A DNA stretch of 64,000 nt from Clostridium sp. GTDB taxonomy: Bacteria > Bacillota > Clostridia > Clostridiales > Clostridiaceae. Below the pieces are notes generated by a model, which did not search any database, was not told the DNA's origin, and saw only the letters and a program-made list of their open reading frames with translations. The position numbers and the translations under genes were made by a program. Shown here in pieces: positions 42,975-51,993 of this stretch (position 1 is its first letter; each line of letters begins with the position of its first letter). The DNA lies in contig JARLHR010000074.1 of the NCBI GenBank assembly GCA_031292145.1, forward strand, positions 1 through 64,000, in the 5' to 3' direction.

Positions 42975-44282
42975 TTAAGCATTACCTGTAAAGGTTAGAA
43001 ATAATAGCACTGCATTCAGTACAATTATGCAAGTAGCTATTAGAACACCTAAGAAACGTACAGATGTCTTATTAACTAAAATACCCATTAAATCTTTACG
43101 TTTAGCTATAATTAACATTTGTATTATTGGAAATGGTAAAATAAAACTAAGTGCAACTTGGCTTAAAACAAGAGCATTCATTGGATTAATTCCAAGTGTT
43201 ATTATAATCAAAGCTGGCAGCATGGTTATAAGTCTTCTGACATTTACAGGTATGCTTAAATTAACAAACCCCTTCATTATTGTTTGTCCAGCCAGTGTTC
43301 CAACAGCAGAGGATGATAGTCCTGATGCAAGTAATGCGATTCCAAAGGCACCACTTGATAAAGAACCCAATAAAGGTTGTAGCGATTGATGAGCTTGTTC
43401 CATTGTATCTACTAACATTCCATTTCTATAAAAAACTGCTGCTGATACTACAACCATTGCAGCATTAACAACAAATGCAATATTCATAGCTATACCAATA
43501 TCTATTTTTTCCATTCTTAAATGTCTTAGTTTCCCTTCATCTGACGAATCAGTAATTCTGTGCTGAACTAAATGTGAGTGTAAATATATTACATGAGGCA
43601 TAACTGTTGCACCAAGCATTCCAACAGCAATTAATACAGCTTCACCATTAGGCAATATTGGAATTATTGTATGAATGCCTACTTGAGTCCAATTAGGCTT
43701 AGCAAGAAATAATTCTATTGTATATGCAATACTTATTACAGCAACAAGTATTGATATTATGATCTCAATAGATTTCTGACCATATTTCTCCATATAACAA
43801 ATTATAAATGTTATAAGTCCAGTAAGAAGTCCTGCGTATATCATAGGTATATTAAACAATAAATATAATCCTAATGTTCCACCGAGAAACTCTGCTAAAT
43901 CTGTTGCCATAGCTCCTATTTCTGCAATAATCCAAAATATCCAGTTTACGGACTTAGGGAATACTTTAGCACACATTTCAGGGAGGTTATGACCTGTAGC
44001 TATCCCGAGTTTGGCAGACATAGTCTGTAAGAATATAGCCATTAAGTTACTCCACAAAATTACCCAAATGAGTATATAGTTGAATTGTGATCCTGCACTG
44101 ATATTAGTAGCAAAATTTCCTGGATCAATATATGCTACGCTAACAACAAAAGCCGGTCCTAAAAACTTTAATAATTCTTTTAACTTACTTGATTTTCTTA
44201 TTATATTATTTGTTTCTCTTTTCAAAGTAAAAAGTTTTTCTGAAGATACATCAATATCTCCTACGGTTAGTTCTTTTTTCAT
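42975..44282 (-). CDS. mntH: Manganese transporter MntH (canonical NRAMP)
   Basis: The start is taken as the ATG at 44282, with AAGGATG eleven bases upstream; the ATG codons at 44291 and 44294 overlap that site. The 435-residue, eleven-helix protein has intact NRAMP metal motifs: D-P-G-N in helix 1 (Asp53-Asn56) and G-A-T-V-M-P-H in helix 6 (about residue 230). It imports Mn2+ (and Fe2+) with protons. A TTAGTCTAAACTAA inverted repeat lies 70 bases upstream as a possible operator. It is monocistronic and distinct from the magnesium-type NRAMP at 38354. Confidence 0.93.
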   Translation of the reverse strand: MKKELTVGDIDVSSEKLFTLKRETNNIIRKSSKLKELLKFLGPAFVVSVAYIDPGNFATNISAGSQFNYILIWVILWSNLMAIFLQTMSAKLGIATGHNLPEMCAKVFPKSVNWIFWIIAEIGAMATDLAEFLGGTLGLYLLFNIPMIYAGLLTGLITFIICYMEKYGQKSIEIIISILVAVISIAYTIELFLAKPNWTQVGIHTIIPILPNGEAVLIAVGMLGATVMPHVIYLHSHLVQHRITDSSDEGKLRHLRMEKIDIGIAMNIAFVVNAAMVVVSAAVFYRNGMLVDTMEQAHQSLQPLLGSLSSGAFGIALLASGLSSSAVGTLAGQTIMKGFVNLSIPVNVRRLITMLPALIIITLGINPMNALVLSQVALSFILPFPIIQMLIIAKRKDLMGILVNKTSVRFLGVLIATCIIVLNAVLLFLTFTGNA

Positions 44283-44593
44283 AAAATACATCATCCTTAT
44301 TAATTAAATTTTTCGTATACTTAAAAAATAGTTAGTAATAGTTAATAGTGTTAGTCTAAACTAATTTATTTTTCTAATATAAACTATGTAGTAGTTAAAA
44401 GAAATGTTACAATAAAGTAATTATTTTGTTTGCTTAAGCATATAATGTCATTAACAGAAAATTTGGCAAAGAATTTACATTAATATTTGTAAGCAATAAA
44501 CTATATAATCTATGGTTTACAAATAACTTATTGCTATGGATTGGAAAAGAAAGCGATTTTTATAAAATTAATATGAAAAGGTAGTGATTAGTA
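44283..44593. promoter_or_regulatory. Divergent mntH / hemerythrin promoter region
   Basis: The 311-base gap holds the inverted repeat TTAGTCTAAACTAA (44351-44364), a possible metalloregulator site upstream of mntH. Near the other end, TTTGTAA (44488-44494) and a later TTTACAAA could form a loose hairpin. It does not closely match the known MntR box, and no reliable -35/-10 pair is seen. Confidence 0.3.
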
Positions 44594-45256
44594 GTGAGTA
44601 CAAATACTGAACAAAATAATGAGAAAAAAACAGAGGTTTCGCCTACTGAAGATCTAATGCGAGAGCATGGAGTTTTACATCGTATACTATTGATTTATAA
44701 TGATTCATTAAAACATTTGAAAAGACAAAAAGTAAATAATCAGATAAATATTTATTTTATTATTTATAATATTGCTTCTATAGCACATGAATTTATTGAA
44801 GGTTACCATCAAAAACTAGAGGAACAATATGTTTTTCCAAGATTTTTACAAAATGTTCAGTATATTAAACTTATAAACACACTTCTTAATCAACATAATG
44901 CAGCTTATAACTTAACAGAAAATATACTTTATTTTTCATCAATAAAAAATATAAAGTATTTTGAAAATAGTCTACAATTAATACCATTATTAGAATCATA
45001 TATAAGCATGTATGATCCTCATTCTGCCCGTGAAGATACAGTTATTTTTCCAGCTTTTCATGAATTAGTAACAGAAGAAAAATTTAAAGAATTAGGAGAG
45101 CGCTTTGAGGAAATAGAAGAACAAAAATTTGGTAAGGACGGATTTAAACATATAGTTAATGAAGTTAGTCAAATTGAGAAAATATTAGGTATTTATAATT
45201 TGGCTCAATTTACACCAATAGAAATAAGCCTTACAGATAAACCACATGAATTCTAA
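44594..45256 (+). CDS. Hemerythrin-like (HHE) di-iron protein
   Basis: The 220-residue cytoplasmic protein starts at a GTG after AAAAGGTAGTG. It has a helical bundle with hemerythrin-type ligands in order: R-E-H-G-V-L-H near residue 24, H-E-F-I-E-G-Y-H-Q-K-L-E-E-Q-Y-V-F-P around 75-93, Q-H-N near 103, and D-P-H-S-A-R-E-D-T-V-I-F-P-A-F-H near 140-155. The two H-x-x-x-E and E-x-x-x-F-P groups are the expected pattern for a di-iron site. Proteins of this type bind oxygen, nitric oxide or iron and protect anaerobes from oxidative or nitrosative stress. The divergent neighbour is mntH, also linked to oxidative stress. Confidence 0.88.
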   Translation: MSTNTEQNNEKKTEVSPTEDLMREHGVLHRILLIYNDSLKHLKRQKVNNQINIYFIIYNIASIAHEFIEGYHQKLEEQYVFPRFLQNVQYIKLINTLLNQHNAAYNLTENILYFSSIKNIKYFENSLQLIPLLESYISMYDPHSAREDTVIFPAFHELVTEEKFKELGERFEEIEEQKFGKDGFKHIVNEVSQIEKILGIYNLAQFTPIEISLTDKPHEF

Positions 45257-45266
45257 ACTTATGTGG
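45241..45266 (+). terminator. Hairpin overlapping the hemerythrin stop codon
   Basis: ACCACAT (45241-45247) pairs with ATGTGGT, with the TAA in the loop; no long T-run follows. Confidence 0.45.
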
Positions 45267-45275
45267 TGACTTACC

Positions 45276-45460
45276 GAAATCATAAATATTTTTATTCCAA
45301 AGGACTATGAAAATGTCGCTGAAGGTTCTAAGTTATAGGTTGTACCCACTTTAGCATGTTCCCACTTTAAGAGTGACAAACTAAAGTGGAACAACCTACA
45401 ACTAAGAACCTTTAACAGCTCATTTTCAAATGCCTTCTTCATAAAAATATTTATGATTTC
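45276..45460. repeat. 185-bp composite inverted repeat
   Basis: Perfect 20-base outer arms (GAAATCATAAATATTTTTAT at 45276-45295, complement at 45441-45460) enclose further paired blocks: GAAAATG with CATTTTC, GCTG with CAGC, GGTTCT-AGTT-TAGGTTGT with ACAACCTA-AACT-AGAACC, and CCACTTTAG with CTAAAGTGG. Nearly the whole length folds on itself. There is no open frame with a ribosome site. It differs in sequence from the GGCACA family. Confidence 0.8.
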
Positions 45461-45692
45461 TAGTGAGGAGATCCTCTTATAATTTAGGAAATATGTAACT
45501 ATGTTCATCTAATAACTACAACATGAGATTTACTTATTTGCTTAAATAATAAAATATAATTATACAATTTTAATTGTAGTTACTTCAATTGTTATACAAT
45601 TAAGATAGGAAATAACAATATGTAGAATTAATAACTGGTATATAAATAATTTTATTATCTTAAACTATGCTTAGAAAGTTTAATGTTTACAT

Positions 45693-45858
45693 TAAGGCAC
45701 AATCAAAAAAATAACAAGTCCATCTGCCAAGCCTATTTTTTCATCATGCTACGTCAGCATATTGCCCTAATAGGCCCGCTATGAGACCAATATGCTTTCT
45801 TGCCTGATGAAAAATAATCATGGCATTTTGGACTTGTTATTTTCTTTCATGTGCCTAA
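45693..45858 (+). repeat. Palindromic repeat family, long copy 4 (forward, best preserved)
   Basis: The ends AAGGCACAATCAAAAAAATA and TTATTTTCTTTCATGTGCCT are followed inward by ACAAGTCCA and TGGACTTGT. The core is CCCTAATAGGCCCGCTATGA and GCCTGATGAAAAATAATCAT. It ends 21 bases before the phosphatase start codon. The remaining sequence between 45461 and 45692 is AT-rich, with TACAATT inverted words but no gene. Confidence 0.88.
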
Positions 45859-45878
45859 TACGAAAGAAGGAATTATGA

Positions 45879-48338
45879 TTGCGTAAAAATTTTAAAATAT
45901 CTATTATATTAACGGTGCTAATATCTATATTTTTATCTTTTGGGGCTAATAAAAATGTTATAGCTCAGACACCTGCTGAAAATAATGTCCATCTTATTTT
46001 TGATTCGTTAGGTTACATTAATGTTGTTCCAAGAGAATTTCGTAAAACCACAGATTTAACAGCTATAAAAGATAATAAAAATTTAAATCTTAATGGTTTG
46101 GAGAAATTAAATATTTCTGGAAGTCAGCAGTTTTCTGAACATAACCTTCCTCTTTTAATAGAGGCTATAGGAACTTCATTGCCAATAACAGTGGTAGATT
46201 TGAGACAGGAATCTCATGGATTTATTAACGGACTTCCAGTAAGCTGGGCTGATTTAAAAAATAATGCCAATGTAGGCTTGACTAGGGAGCAGGTTTTAGA
46301 AGATGAGGCTAATAAATTAAAAAGCATTAAATTAAATGAACCTATAACTTTGTATAATAGGCCTAAAGATGTTATAGTACCAACAAAAGTTCAAGATGAA
46401 AATGAACTTGTTAAGTCTAAAAATTTATCTTACAATCGAATAACAGTTAGAGATGGCGGAATACCTTCTGATGATATGGTTGATTATTTTATAGAATTTA
46501 TAAAGAATCAAAAGGAAAATTCATGGCAGCATTTTCATTGTAAAGAAGGGGAAGGAAGAACTACAACCTTTATGATTATGTATGATATGCTTAAAAATTA
46601 TAAAGAAGTTAGTGCTGATGATATTATTAATAGACAAATAGCATTAGCAAGATTTGATGAAGCCCATGATAAATCTTTTCGTAACAAAGAAAGGATTGAT
46701 TTTTTAAATAAGTTTTATAATTATTGTAAAGCTAATGGAGATTCCTTTAATACAAAATGGAGTGAGTGGAAAAAAACAGCTGCTACTGATAATGCAGCTG
46801 CTTTCCATGCTTACCATATGTCAAATATAACTTCTAGTTATATAAAAAATACTGTAATTCCTAAGTTTTTATATGTTGCCAATCTGGATTCGATGACACC
46901 AGGTGAAAGAACAATGGTTGCTAGCCTTCAAGGGCTAGCTAATAGCCATTGTTCTTTTCAAATATATACACTTAATTCTTCTCAGTCAGATTATAAAATA
47001 TGGCTAGAGGATTTAAAAAATAATTATAAAGTTTCTTATGAAGTAATATCAGATCCATGGAAATTATTAAATATATACAAAGATTATATAAATGGATATG
47101 TACTTTATAGCAATAAAACATCCAAGGATCCTTCTATTAATAATGCTTGTTCTTTTGCATCCTTAAATAATGCAATAGTTATTGATGAGACTATGGAGCC
47201 TAAAATAAGGCAGATGAATATAAAGCTTAGGGGAGACTGCAGAAATACAGATGAAAGCTGGGCTTATAATAATTTATGGAATAAAGGACTAAATCATTCA
47301 ACAGTAATAGAGCTTTCACCTGACAAAGCAGCAGCTTTAAGGGATTATGCCATAATGACTAAGTCATTGGTATTTTATGAAGACAGTATAGATAAAACAA
47401 CGCTTCGAGATAAGATATTTTATTCTATGGATGGTAATTCTACCTGCTTAGGGTGGGGGCCAGACGAATTTATTAATGTAAGTACAGCATCTAAATATGG
47501 TGTAAGCGTAGTTGCTGCAGACTGGTCATATAATTTAACTACTTTAAGTGCGTTTCCATCAAGTCCTATCACAAAAAGTTCTTTATTAGAGATTCCTAAA
47601 GAAGAAAATGTTCATTATGTTACTTTTATAATGTCTGATGGAGATAACCAGCAGTGGAATCTTGGAACTAATTATGATTCTAATAAATGGTTTGGTTATC
47701 ATGATAGGAATAAGCTTGCTTTAGGATGGTCTATGAGCCCATCTTTATATTATTTAGCTCCTACTGTTTTTGACTTATACTATAAAAGTATAAGTAATGA
47801 AAATCAAAATAATAATTTTATTGTATCACCATCTGGAAATGGGTATATGTATCCAAGTAAATTTCCTAGAAATAAATTAAATACATATATTAAGACATTA
47901 AATGATTATATGAAAGAAGTGGATGAAAAGTATGTAGCTATAATAGATGAGTCTTCTTTTAATAATATTAGACTTTGGGATAAGTTTACTGAAAAGTCTA
48001 GTATCCAAGGATTATTTTATCTTGATTATCATAGGCATGATAAGTTTCAAGGAAAAATTTTATGGTCCAATAATAAACCTATAGTATCTTGTAGAGATTT
48101 ACTTTGGGATTCACTTGAAAATGAAGATGAATTAGTGGAAAAAATAAATGATAGAGTTATTTCAGGTCAAATAAATGTATCCAGTCCTGAGGCATATACT
48201 TTTGTTTATGTTCATGTTTGGAGCAAAGGTGTTAGTAATGTTGAAGAAGTTATAAATAAATTAAAGCAAAATTCTAATATAAGAATAGTGGCTCCTGAAA
48301 TTTTTATGGAACTAATAAAGAAAAATGTTAAGCCTTAG
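45879..48338 (+). CDS. Phytase-like PTP domain fused to GxGYxYP glycosidase-like domain, secreted
   Basis: The 819-residue protein starts at a TTG after AAGAAGGA. It has a signal peptide (residues 1-30). Residues about 35-300 form a cysteine-phosphatase of the bacterial PTP-like phytase type: VDLRQESHGFINGLPVSWAD, then the P-loop H-C-K-E-G-E-G-R-T-T with nucleophile Cys221 and Arg227. Residues about 325-815 match the GxGYxYP family (putative glycoside hydrolase), including IMSDGDNQQWNL, the name-giving G-N-G-Y-M-Y-P at 653-659 and AIIDESSFNN. Both parts look complete. The phosphatase part could act on inositol phosphates or phosphoproteins outside the cell; the glycosidase part has no assigned substrate. 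Confidence 0.82.
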   Translation: MRKNFKISIILTVLISIFLSFGANKNVIAQTPAENNVHLIFDSLGYINVVPREFRKTTDLTAIKDNKNLNLNGLEKLNISGSQQFSEHNLPLLIEAIGTSLPITVVDLRQESHGFINGLPVSWADLKNNANVGLTREQVLEDEANKLKSIKLNEPITLYNRPKDVIVPTKVQDENELVKSKNLSYNRITVRDGGIPSDDMVDYFIEFIKNQKENSWQHFHCKEGEGRTTTFMIMYDMLKNYKEVSADDIINRQIALARFDEAHDKSFRNKERIDFLNKFYNYCKANGDSFNTKWSEWKKTAATDNAAAFHAYHMSNITSSYIKNTVIPKFLYVANLDSMTPGERTMVASLQGLANSHCSFQIYTLNSSQSDYKIWLEDLKNNYKVSYEVISDPWKLLNIYKDYINGYVLYSNKTSKDPSINNACSFASLNNAIVIDETMEPKIRQMNIKLRGDCRNTDESWAYNNLWNKGLNHSTVIELSPDKAAALRDYAIMTKSLVFYEDSIDKTTLRDKIFYSMDGNSTCLGWGPDEFINVSTASKYGVSVVAADWSYNLTTLSAFPSSPITKSSLLEIPKEENVHYVTFIMSDGDNQQWNLGTNYDSNKWFGYHDRNKLALGWSMSPSLYYLAPTVFDLYYKSISNENQNNNFIVSPSGNGYMYPSKFPRNKLNTYIKTLNDYMKEVDEKYVAIIDESSFNNIRLWDKFTEKSSIQGLFYLDYHRHDKFQGKILWSNNKPIVSCRDLLWDSLENEDELVEKINDRVISGQINVSSPEAYTFVYVHVWSKGVSNVEEVINKLKQNSNIRIVAPEIFMELIKKNVKP

Positions 48339-48387
48339 ATTAAAACATGCTTCAAAATATAATTATCCATTTACATTAAATAGTACA

Positions 48388-48686
48388 ATGAACAATACAC
48401 CTATGAATGAAAGCTTAATGAGAAAGGATACAGCTATTGAAACTGATACAAGTGATTTTACCCCTGATGACTGGGTTAGGTATAGCACACCATTAGTTGA
48501 TCGTGCCTTGGAAGAATTTAAGGAAGGCAACAATCCTGAACACTATATCAAGAATTTATAGTAGCAGGCATACTTGTTGGTTTAGGAAAGAAACCAGAGG
48601 AGGCTATTGAACAAGTTCAAGAGTGGGAAAAAACAGGGACTTCTAAGTTATTAACTAGGAGTAAAATGAGTAGATATTTTGATTAA
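48388..48686 (+). pseudogene. Frameshifted small gene of unknown function
   Basis: One frame runs from an ATG at 48388 (open upstream to 48325) through DTSDFTPDDWVRYSTPLVDR and ends at a TAG at 48559. The frame shifted by one base continues from about 48552 with EFIVAGILVGLGKKPEEAIE to a TAA at 48684-48686. Restoring one A in the AA tract at 48550-48551 joins them as ...EHYIKEFIVAG..., a smooth protein of about 100 residues. No ribosome site is visible before 48388, so the 5' end may also be lost. I do not recognise the family. A sequencing error is possible. Confidence 0.5.
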
Positions 48687-48729
48687 AATAATAATATAAC
48701 TTGAGAAAATAATATTCCCCCAAATAAGG

Positions 48730-48767
48730 AAACATCAACGTTTTATACCTTGCAAACGTTGATGTTT
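48730..48767. terminator. Bidirectional terminator
   Basis: AAACATCAACGTTT and AAACGTTGATGTTT form a perfect 14-bp stem around a 10-base loop between convergent genes. Confidence 0.85.
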
Positions 48768-48830
48768 ATTAATTTGGTGATTGATATGTGGACGGACCTA
48801 TGGATCAAGAACTAATTATATGTAATTAGT

Positions 48831-50237
48831 TTATTTTCCAGGTATATGAGTTCTTATTAATTCGGATGGAGATAATATCTTGTCTATAATATCTTCAGGC
48901 AATATTTGATCTTCCAATAGAATTTCTCTTATAGTTTTTCCAGTAGATAAGGCTTTTTTTGATATTGAGCTAGCTTGATCATAACCTATATGGGGAACTA
49001 ATGCAGTTGCAGAAACTAAGGATTTTTCGAGGTTTTCTAAACATCTATCCTTGTTCATCTCTAATCCATCTATACATTTTTCTTTAAAAATTGCAACACT
49101 TCTATCGAGAAGTTCCAAAGATTCCAGTAAGCATTCTGCTATAAGTGGAGTAAAGGCATTTAGTTCTAATTGTCCCATGGAGCTTGCCATAGTTATTGCA
49201 CTATCATTAGCAATTACTCTTAAGCTGACCTGTGCGACCATTTCAGGAATAACAGGGTTTACCTTTCCAGGCATAATTGTTGAACCAGCTTGCATTTTAG
49301 GAAGAATTACTTCTCCTATTCCTCCTCGAGGTCCAGAATTTAATAATCTCAAGTCATTTGAAATCTTAAGCAGATTTACGCTGCAGGATTTTAATAACCC
49401 AGAGGTTTCTACAAATATGTCGCAGTTTTGTGTAATGTCCATAGGATAGTCAGACCTTGCTATGCCAAGACCAGTGAGATCTTGAATAATATCTGTCATC
49501 ATAAATACGTATTTATTTGTAGCATTTAATCCTGTGCCTATGGCAGTACCTCCAAGGTTAATTTGTCTTAATCTTTCTTCCACTTTGTATATTCTCCATC
49601 TGTCTCTTTCTATTGCTTTTGAATATGCTCCAAAACTTTGACCAGCTGTCATTGGCAGTGCATCCATTAATTGAGTTCTTCCAAGTTTTATTATATCTGC
49701 GAACTCATTTTCTTTCAGTTGAAGAGCTTCCTGCAAACTGGATAAAGAATTGCTTAACTTTCTAATTAACTTTATTGCTGCAATTCTAAGAGCAGAAGGA
49801 TAAACATCATTAGTTGATTGTGACATATTAACGTGGTTAAGAGGGTGCACTAAATTATAATCTCCTTTACATCCACCTAATAGTTCAATTGCTCTGTTAG
49901 CAATAACTTCATTTACATTCATATTAGTAGATGTACCGGCACCTCCTTGAAATGCACTGAGTTTAAATTCACTATCAAATTTTCCTTCAATGATTTCTTC
50001 ACTAGCATTTATTATTGCATCAGCTTTTTCAGGGTCAAGTAATTTCAATTTTTTATTTGTCATTGCTGCTGCTTTCTTTATAAGAGCAATTTCTTTTACC
50101 AAATTTAAATTTACAGTTTTGCTGTTTAGATCAAAGTTTTCAAAGGCTCTAGCTGTATTTATTCCACTGTATGTAGAATTAACTATATTTTTTTCACCTA
50201 ATACATCTTGTTCTAATCTATAATCCAAAATTAACAC
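48831..50237 (-). CDS. aspA: Aspartate ammonia-lyase (aspartase)
   Basis: The 468-residue enzyme of the aspartase/fumarase superfamily converts L-aspartate to fumarate and ammonia. Superfamily signatures are visible: FQGGAGTSTNMNVNEVIANR, the H-P-x-x-H-V-N-x-S-Q-S-T-N-D segment, the K-L-G-R-T-Q-L-M-D-A-L-P region and the flexible S-S loop G-S-T-I-M-P-G-K-V-N-P with the catalytic serine. The length fits aspartase and class II fumarase alike; the pattern around LLDPEKADAI and the clostridial context favour aspartase. The ribosome site GGAGTG is upstream. A DUF2164 gene lies behind it, and HydF is divergent beyond that. Confidence 0.87.
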   Translation of the reverse strand: MLILDYRLEQDVLGEKNIVNSTYSGINTARAFENFDLNSKTVNLNLVKEIALIKKAAAMTNKKLKLLDPEKADAIINASEEIIEGKFDSEFKLSAFQGGAGTSTNMNVNEVIANRAIELLGGCKGDYNLVHPLNHVNMSQSTNDVYPSALRIAAIKLIRKLSNSLSSLQEALQLKENEFADIIKLGRTQLMDALPMTAGQSFGAYSKAIERDRWRIYKVEERLRQINLGGTAIGTGLNATNKYVFMMTDIIQDLTGLGIARSDYPMDITQNCDIFVETSGLLKSCSVNLLKISNDLRLLNSGPRGGIGEVILPKMQAGSTIMPGKVNPVIPEMVAQVSLRVIANDSAITMASSMGQLELNAFTPLIAECLLESLELLDRSVAIFKEKCIDGLEMNKDRCLENLEKSLVSATALVPHIGYDQASSISKKALSTGKTIREILLEDQILPEDIIDKILSPSELIRTHIPGK

Positions 50238-50333
50238 TCCTTAAATAATATGTAGTAATCATAAGTTGTTGGACGTAACTAAGAAATTGTTATTTTTAAC
50301 TTTTAGTTTGTTAGATATATGAAAGAATATCTA

Positions 50334-50570
50334 CTAATATTTTTGAATTGATAATAAATCATCAATACTTCTATTCATGTATTTATAAGAATCATAAACT
50401 CCTTGATTATAAAATTCTAATGCTAACTCATTTATTATAAAGTTCAATATGTTACTTGATGCTAAATCTCCTAATTCTTCCTCACGTTCGTTATAAAAAT
50501 ATTCTTTTATTGAAGAAATCATATCTTCTCTTTTTTCTTTGGTTAATGTGAGTTTATCTTTATCTCTCAT
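50334..50570 (-). CDS. DUF2164 family protein
   Basis: The start is the ATG at 50570 with AAGGAG upstream; the upstream GTG overlaps that site. The 78-residue protein matches DUF2164: L-T-K-E-K-R-E-D-M-I-S-S-I-K-E-Y-F, then E-E-L-G-D-L-A-S-S-N-I-L-N-F-I and the Y-N-Q-G-V-Y-D-S closing. It is acidic, helical and cytoplasmic. Function is unknown. It lies about 100 bases before aspA on the same strand and probably shares its transcript. Confidence 0.8.
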   Translation of the reverse strand: MRDKDKLTLTKEKREDMISSIKEYFYNEREEELGDLASSNILNFIINELALEFYNQGVYDSYKYMNRSIDDLLSIQKY

Positions 50571-50699
50571 TTGAAACACTCCTTAATTATAAGTTATCAA
50601 TTGTGTTTTGATAATTGCAATGTATATTATTGATAGTTTATATTATAATAGAAGAAACAAATTAAAAAAATAACAAAATGATTTAAAGGAGTAATAATT

Positions 50700-51938
50700 A
50701 TGAGTTTAAATACAACACCAACAGGAGAAAGAGTACATATTGCTCTGTTTGGAATGACAAACGCAGGTAAATCCAGTATTATAAATGCACTTACAAATCA
50801 AGAAATTTCTATTGTTTCGGATGTTAAAGGGACAACTACTGACCCTGTTTATAAAGCGATTGAAATTCTTCCTATAGGACCTTGTATGATAATTGATACC
50901 GCAGGACTTGATGATGAAAGTGAATTGGGGGAGTCAAGAAAAAAGAAAACCTTTGAAGTTTTATCAAAAACAAATGTTGCATTAGTAGTAATAGATAGTG
51001 CTATTGGAATTACTGAAAATGATACTGCTATAATAAATGAAATAAAAGAAAAGAAAATACCTGTGGTTTGCATTTTCAATAAGGCAGACCAAAAGAGTAT
51101 AACGAAAGAAGAAATAAATAGTATTGAGAAGGAAATTGCTGTTCCTGTTGTTTCTGTTTCAGCATTAAACAAAAGTGGAATAGAAGAACTTAAGCAAAAA
51201 ATTATATCTTTAATACCGGATGATGAAGATAAATTCAAGTTAGTAGGAGATCTTATAAGTCCAGGTGATATAGTTATTCTTGTTACACCTATTGATAAAG
51301 CAGCTCCAAAGGGAAGACTTATTTTACCACAGCAGCAAACTATAAGGGATATAATAGAAAGTGATGCTATAGCAGTTGTAACAAAAGAACATGAATTAAG
51401 AGAAACCATTGAAAATCTAAAGAAAAAGCCTAAGCTTGTTATAACAGACTCACAAGTGTTTTTAAAGGCGTCAGCAGATACACCTAAAGACATAAAGCTT
51501 ACTTCTTTTTCAATATTGCAGGCAAGATATAAAGGTAACCTTGTTGAGCTTGTAAAAGGTGCTAAGGCAATAGAAAGTCTTGAAGATGGTGATAGTGTAT
51601 TGATTTCAGAAGGCTGCACTCATCATAAACAGTGTGACGATATTGGAACAGTGAAAATTCCAAGATGGGTAAGACAAATGACTGGTAAACAAATAAATTT
51701 TGAACATTCTTCTGGAAATTCTTTCACGGAAGATATTAAAAAATATAAGCTTATCATTCACTGTGGAGGATGTATGTTAAATAGAGCAGCCATGCTTTCA
51801 AGAATTGATAATGCAATTAAAAATGATATTCCAATTGTTAATTATGGAGTATTGATAGGATATGTCCAAGGTATTTTGGAAAGAGCTCTTGAGCCATTCC
51901 CGCTGGCAAAAGCAATATATGACGGGGATTTTAATTAA
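50700..51938 (+). CDS. hydF: [FeFe]-hydrogenase maturation GTPase HydF
   Basis: The 412-residue protein is the scaffold on which the hydrogenase 2Fe subcluster is assembled before transfer to HydA. It has an N-terminal GTPase domain with Walker A G-M-T-N-A-G-K-S (18-25), G3 D-T-A-G-L, and N-K-A-D. A dimerisation domain follows, then the C-terminal iron-sulfur domain with the C-T-H-H-K-Q-C-D-D segment (Cys about 305) and C-G-G-C (about 356-359), which together supply the cluster ligands. AAAGGAG precedes the ATG. Its partners HydE and HydG are not in the window. It is divergent from the DUF2164/aspA pair. Confidence 0.96.
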   Translation: MSLNTTPTGERVHIALFGMTNAGKSSIINALTNQEISIVSDVKGTTTDPVYKAIEILPIGPCMIIDTAGLDDESELGESRKKKTFEVLSKTNVALVVIDSAIGITENDTAIINEIKEKKIPVVCIFNKADQKSITKEEINSIEKEIAVPVVSVSALNKSGIEELKQKIISLIPDDEDKFKLVGDLISPGDIVILVTPIDKAAPKGRLILPQQQTIRDIIESDAIAVVTKEHELRETIENLKKKPKLVITDSQVFLKASADTPKDIKLTSFSILQARYKGNLVELVKGAKAIESLEDGDSVLISEGCTHHKQCDDIGTVKIPRWVRQMTGKQINFEHSSGNSFTEDIKKYKLIIHCGGCMLNRAAMLSRIDNAIKNDIPIVNYGVLIGYVQGILERALEPFPLAKAIYDGDFN

Positions 51939-51956
51939 AACTAAATTAAGGTATAT

Positions 51957-51993
51957 AAAAAATAATAAGTCATCATAGACTTATTATTTTTTT
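51957..51993 (+). terminator. Intrinsic terminator after hydF
   Basis: AAAAAATAATAAGTC pairs with GACTTATTATTTTTT around a 6-base loop. Confidence 0.9.

Noticed and set aside
44351..44364. TTAGTCTAAACTAA as an MntR box
   Set aside because: It is palindromic and upstream of mntH but does not match the known MntR consensus closely enough to name.
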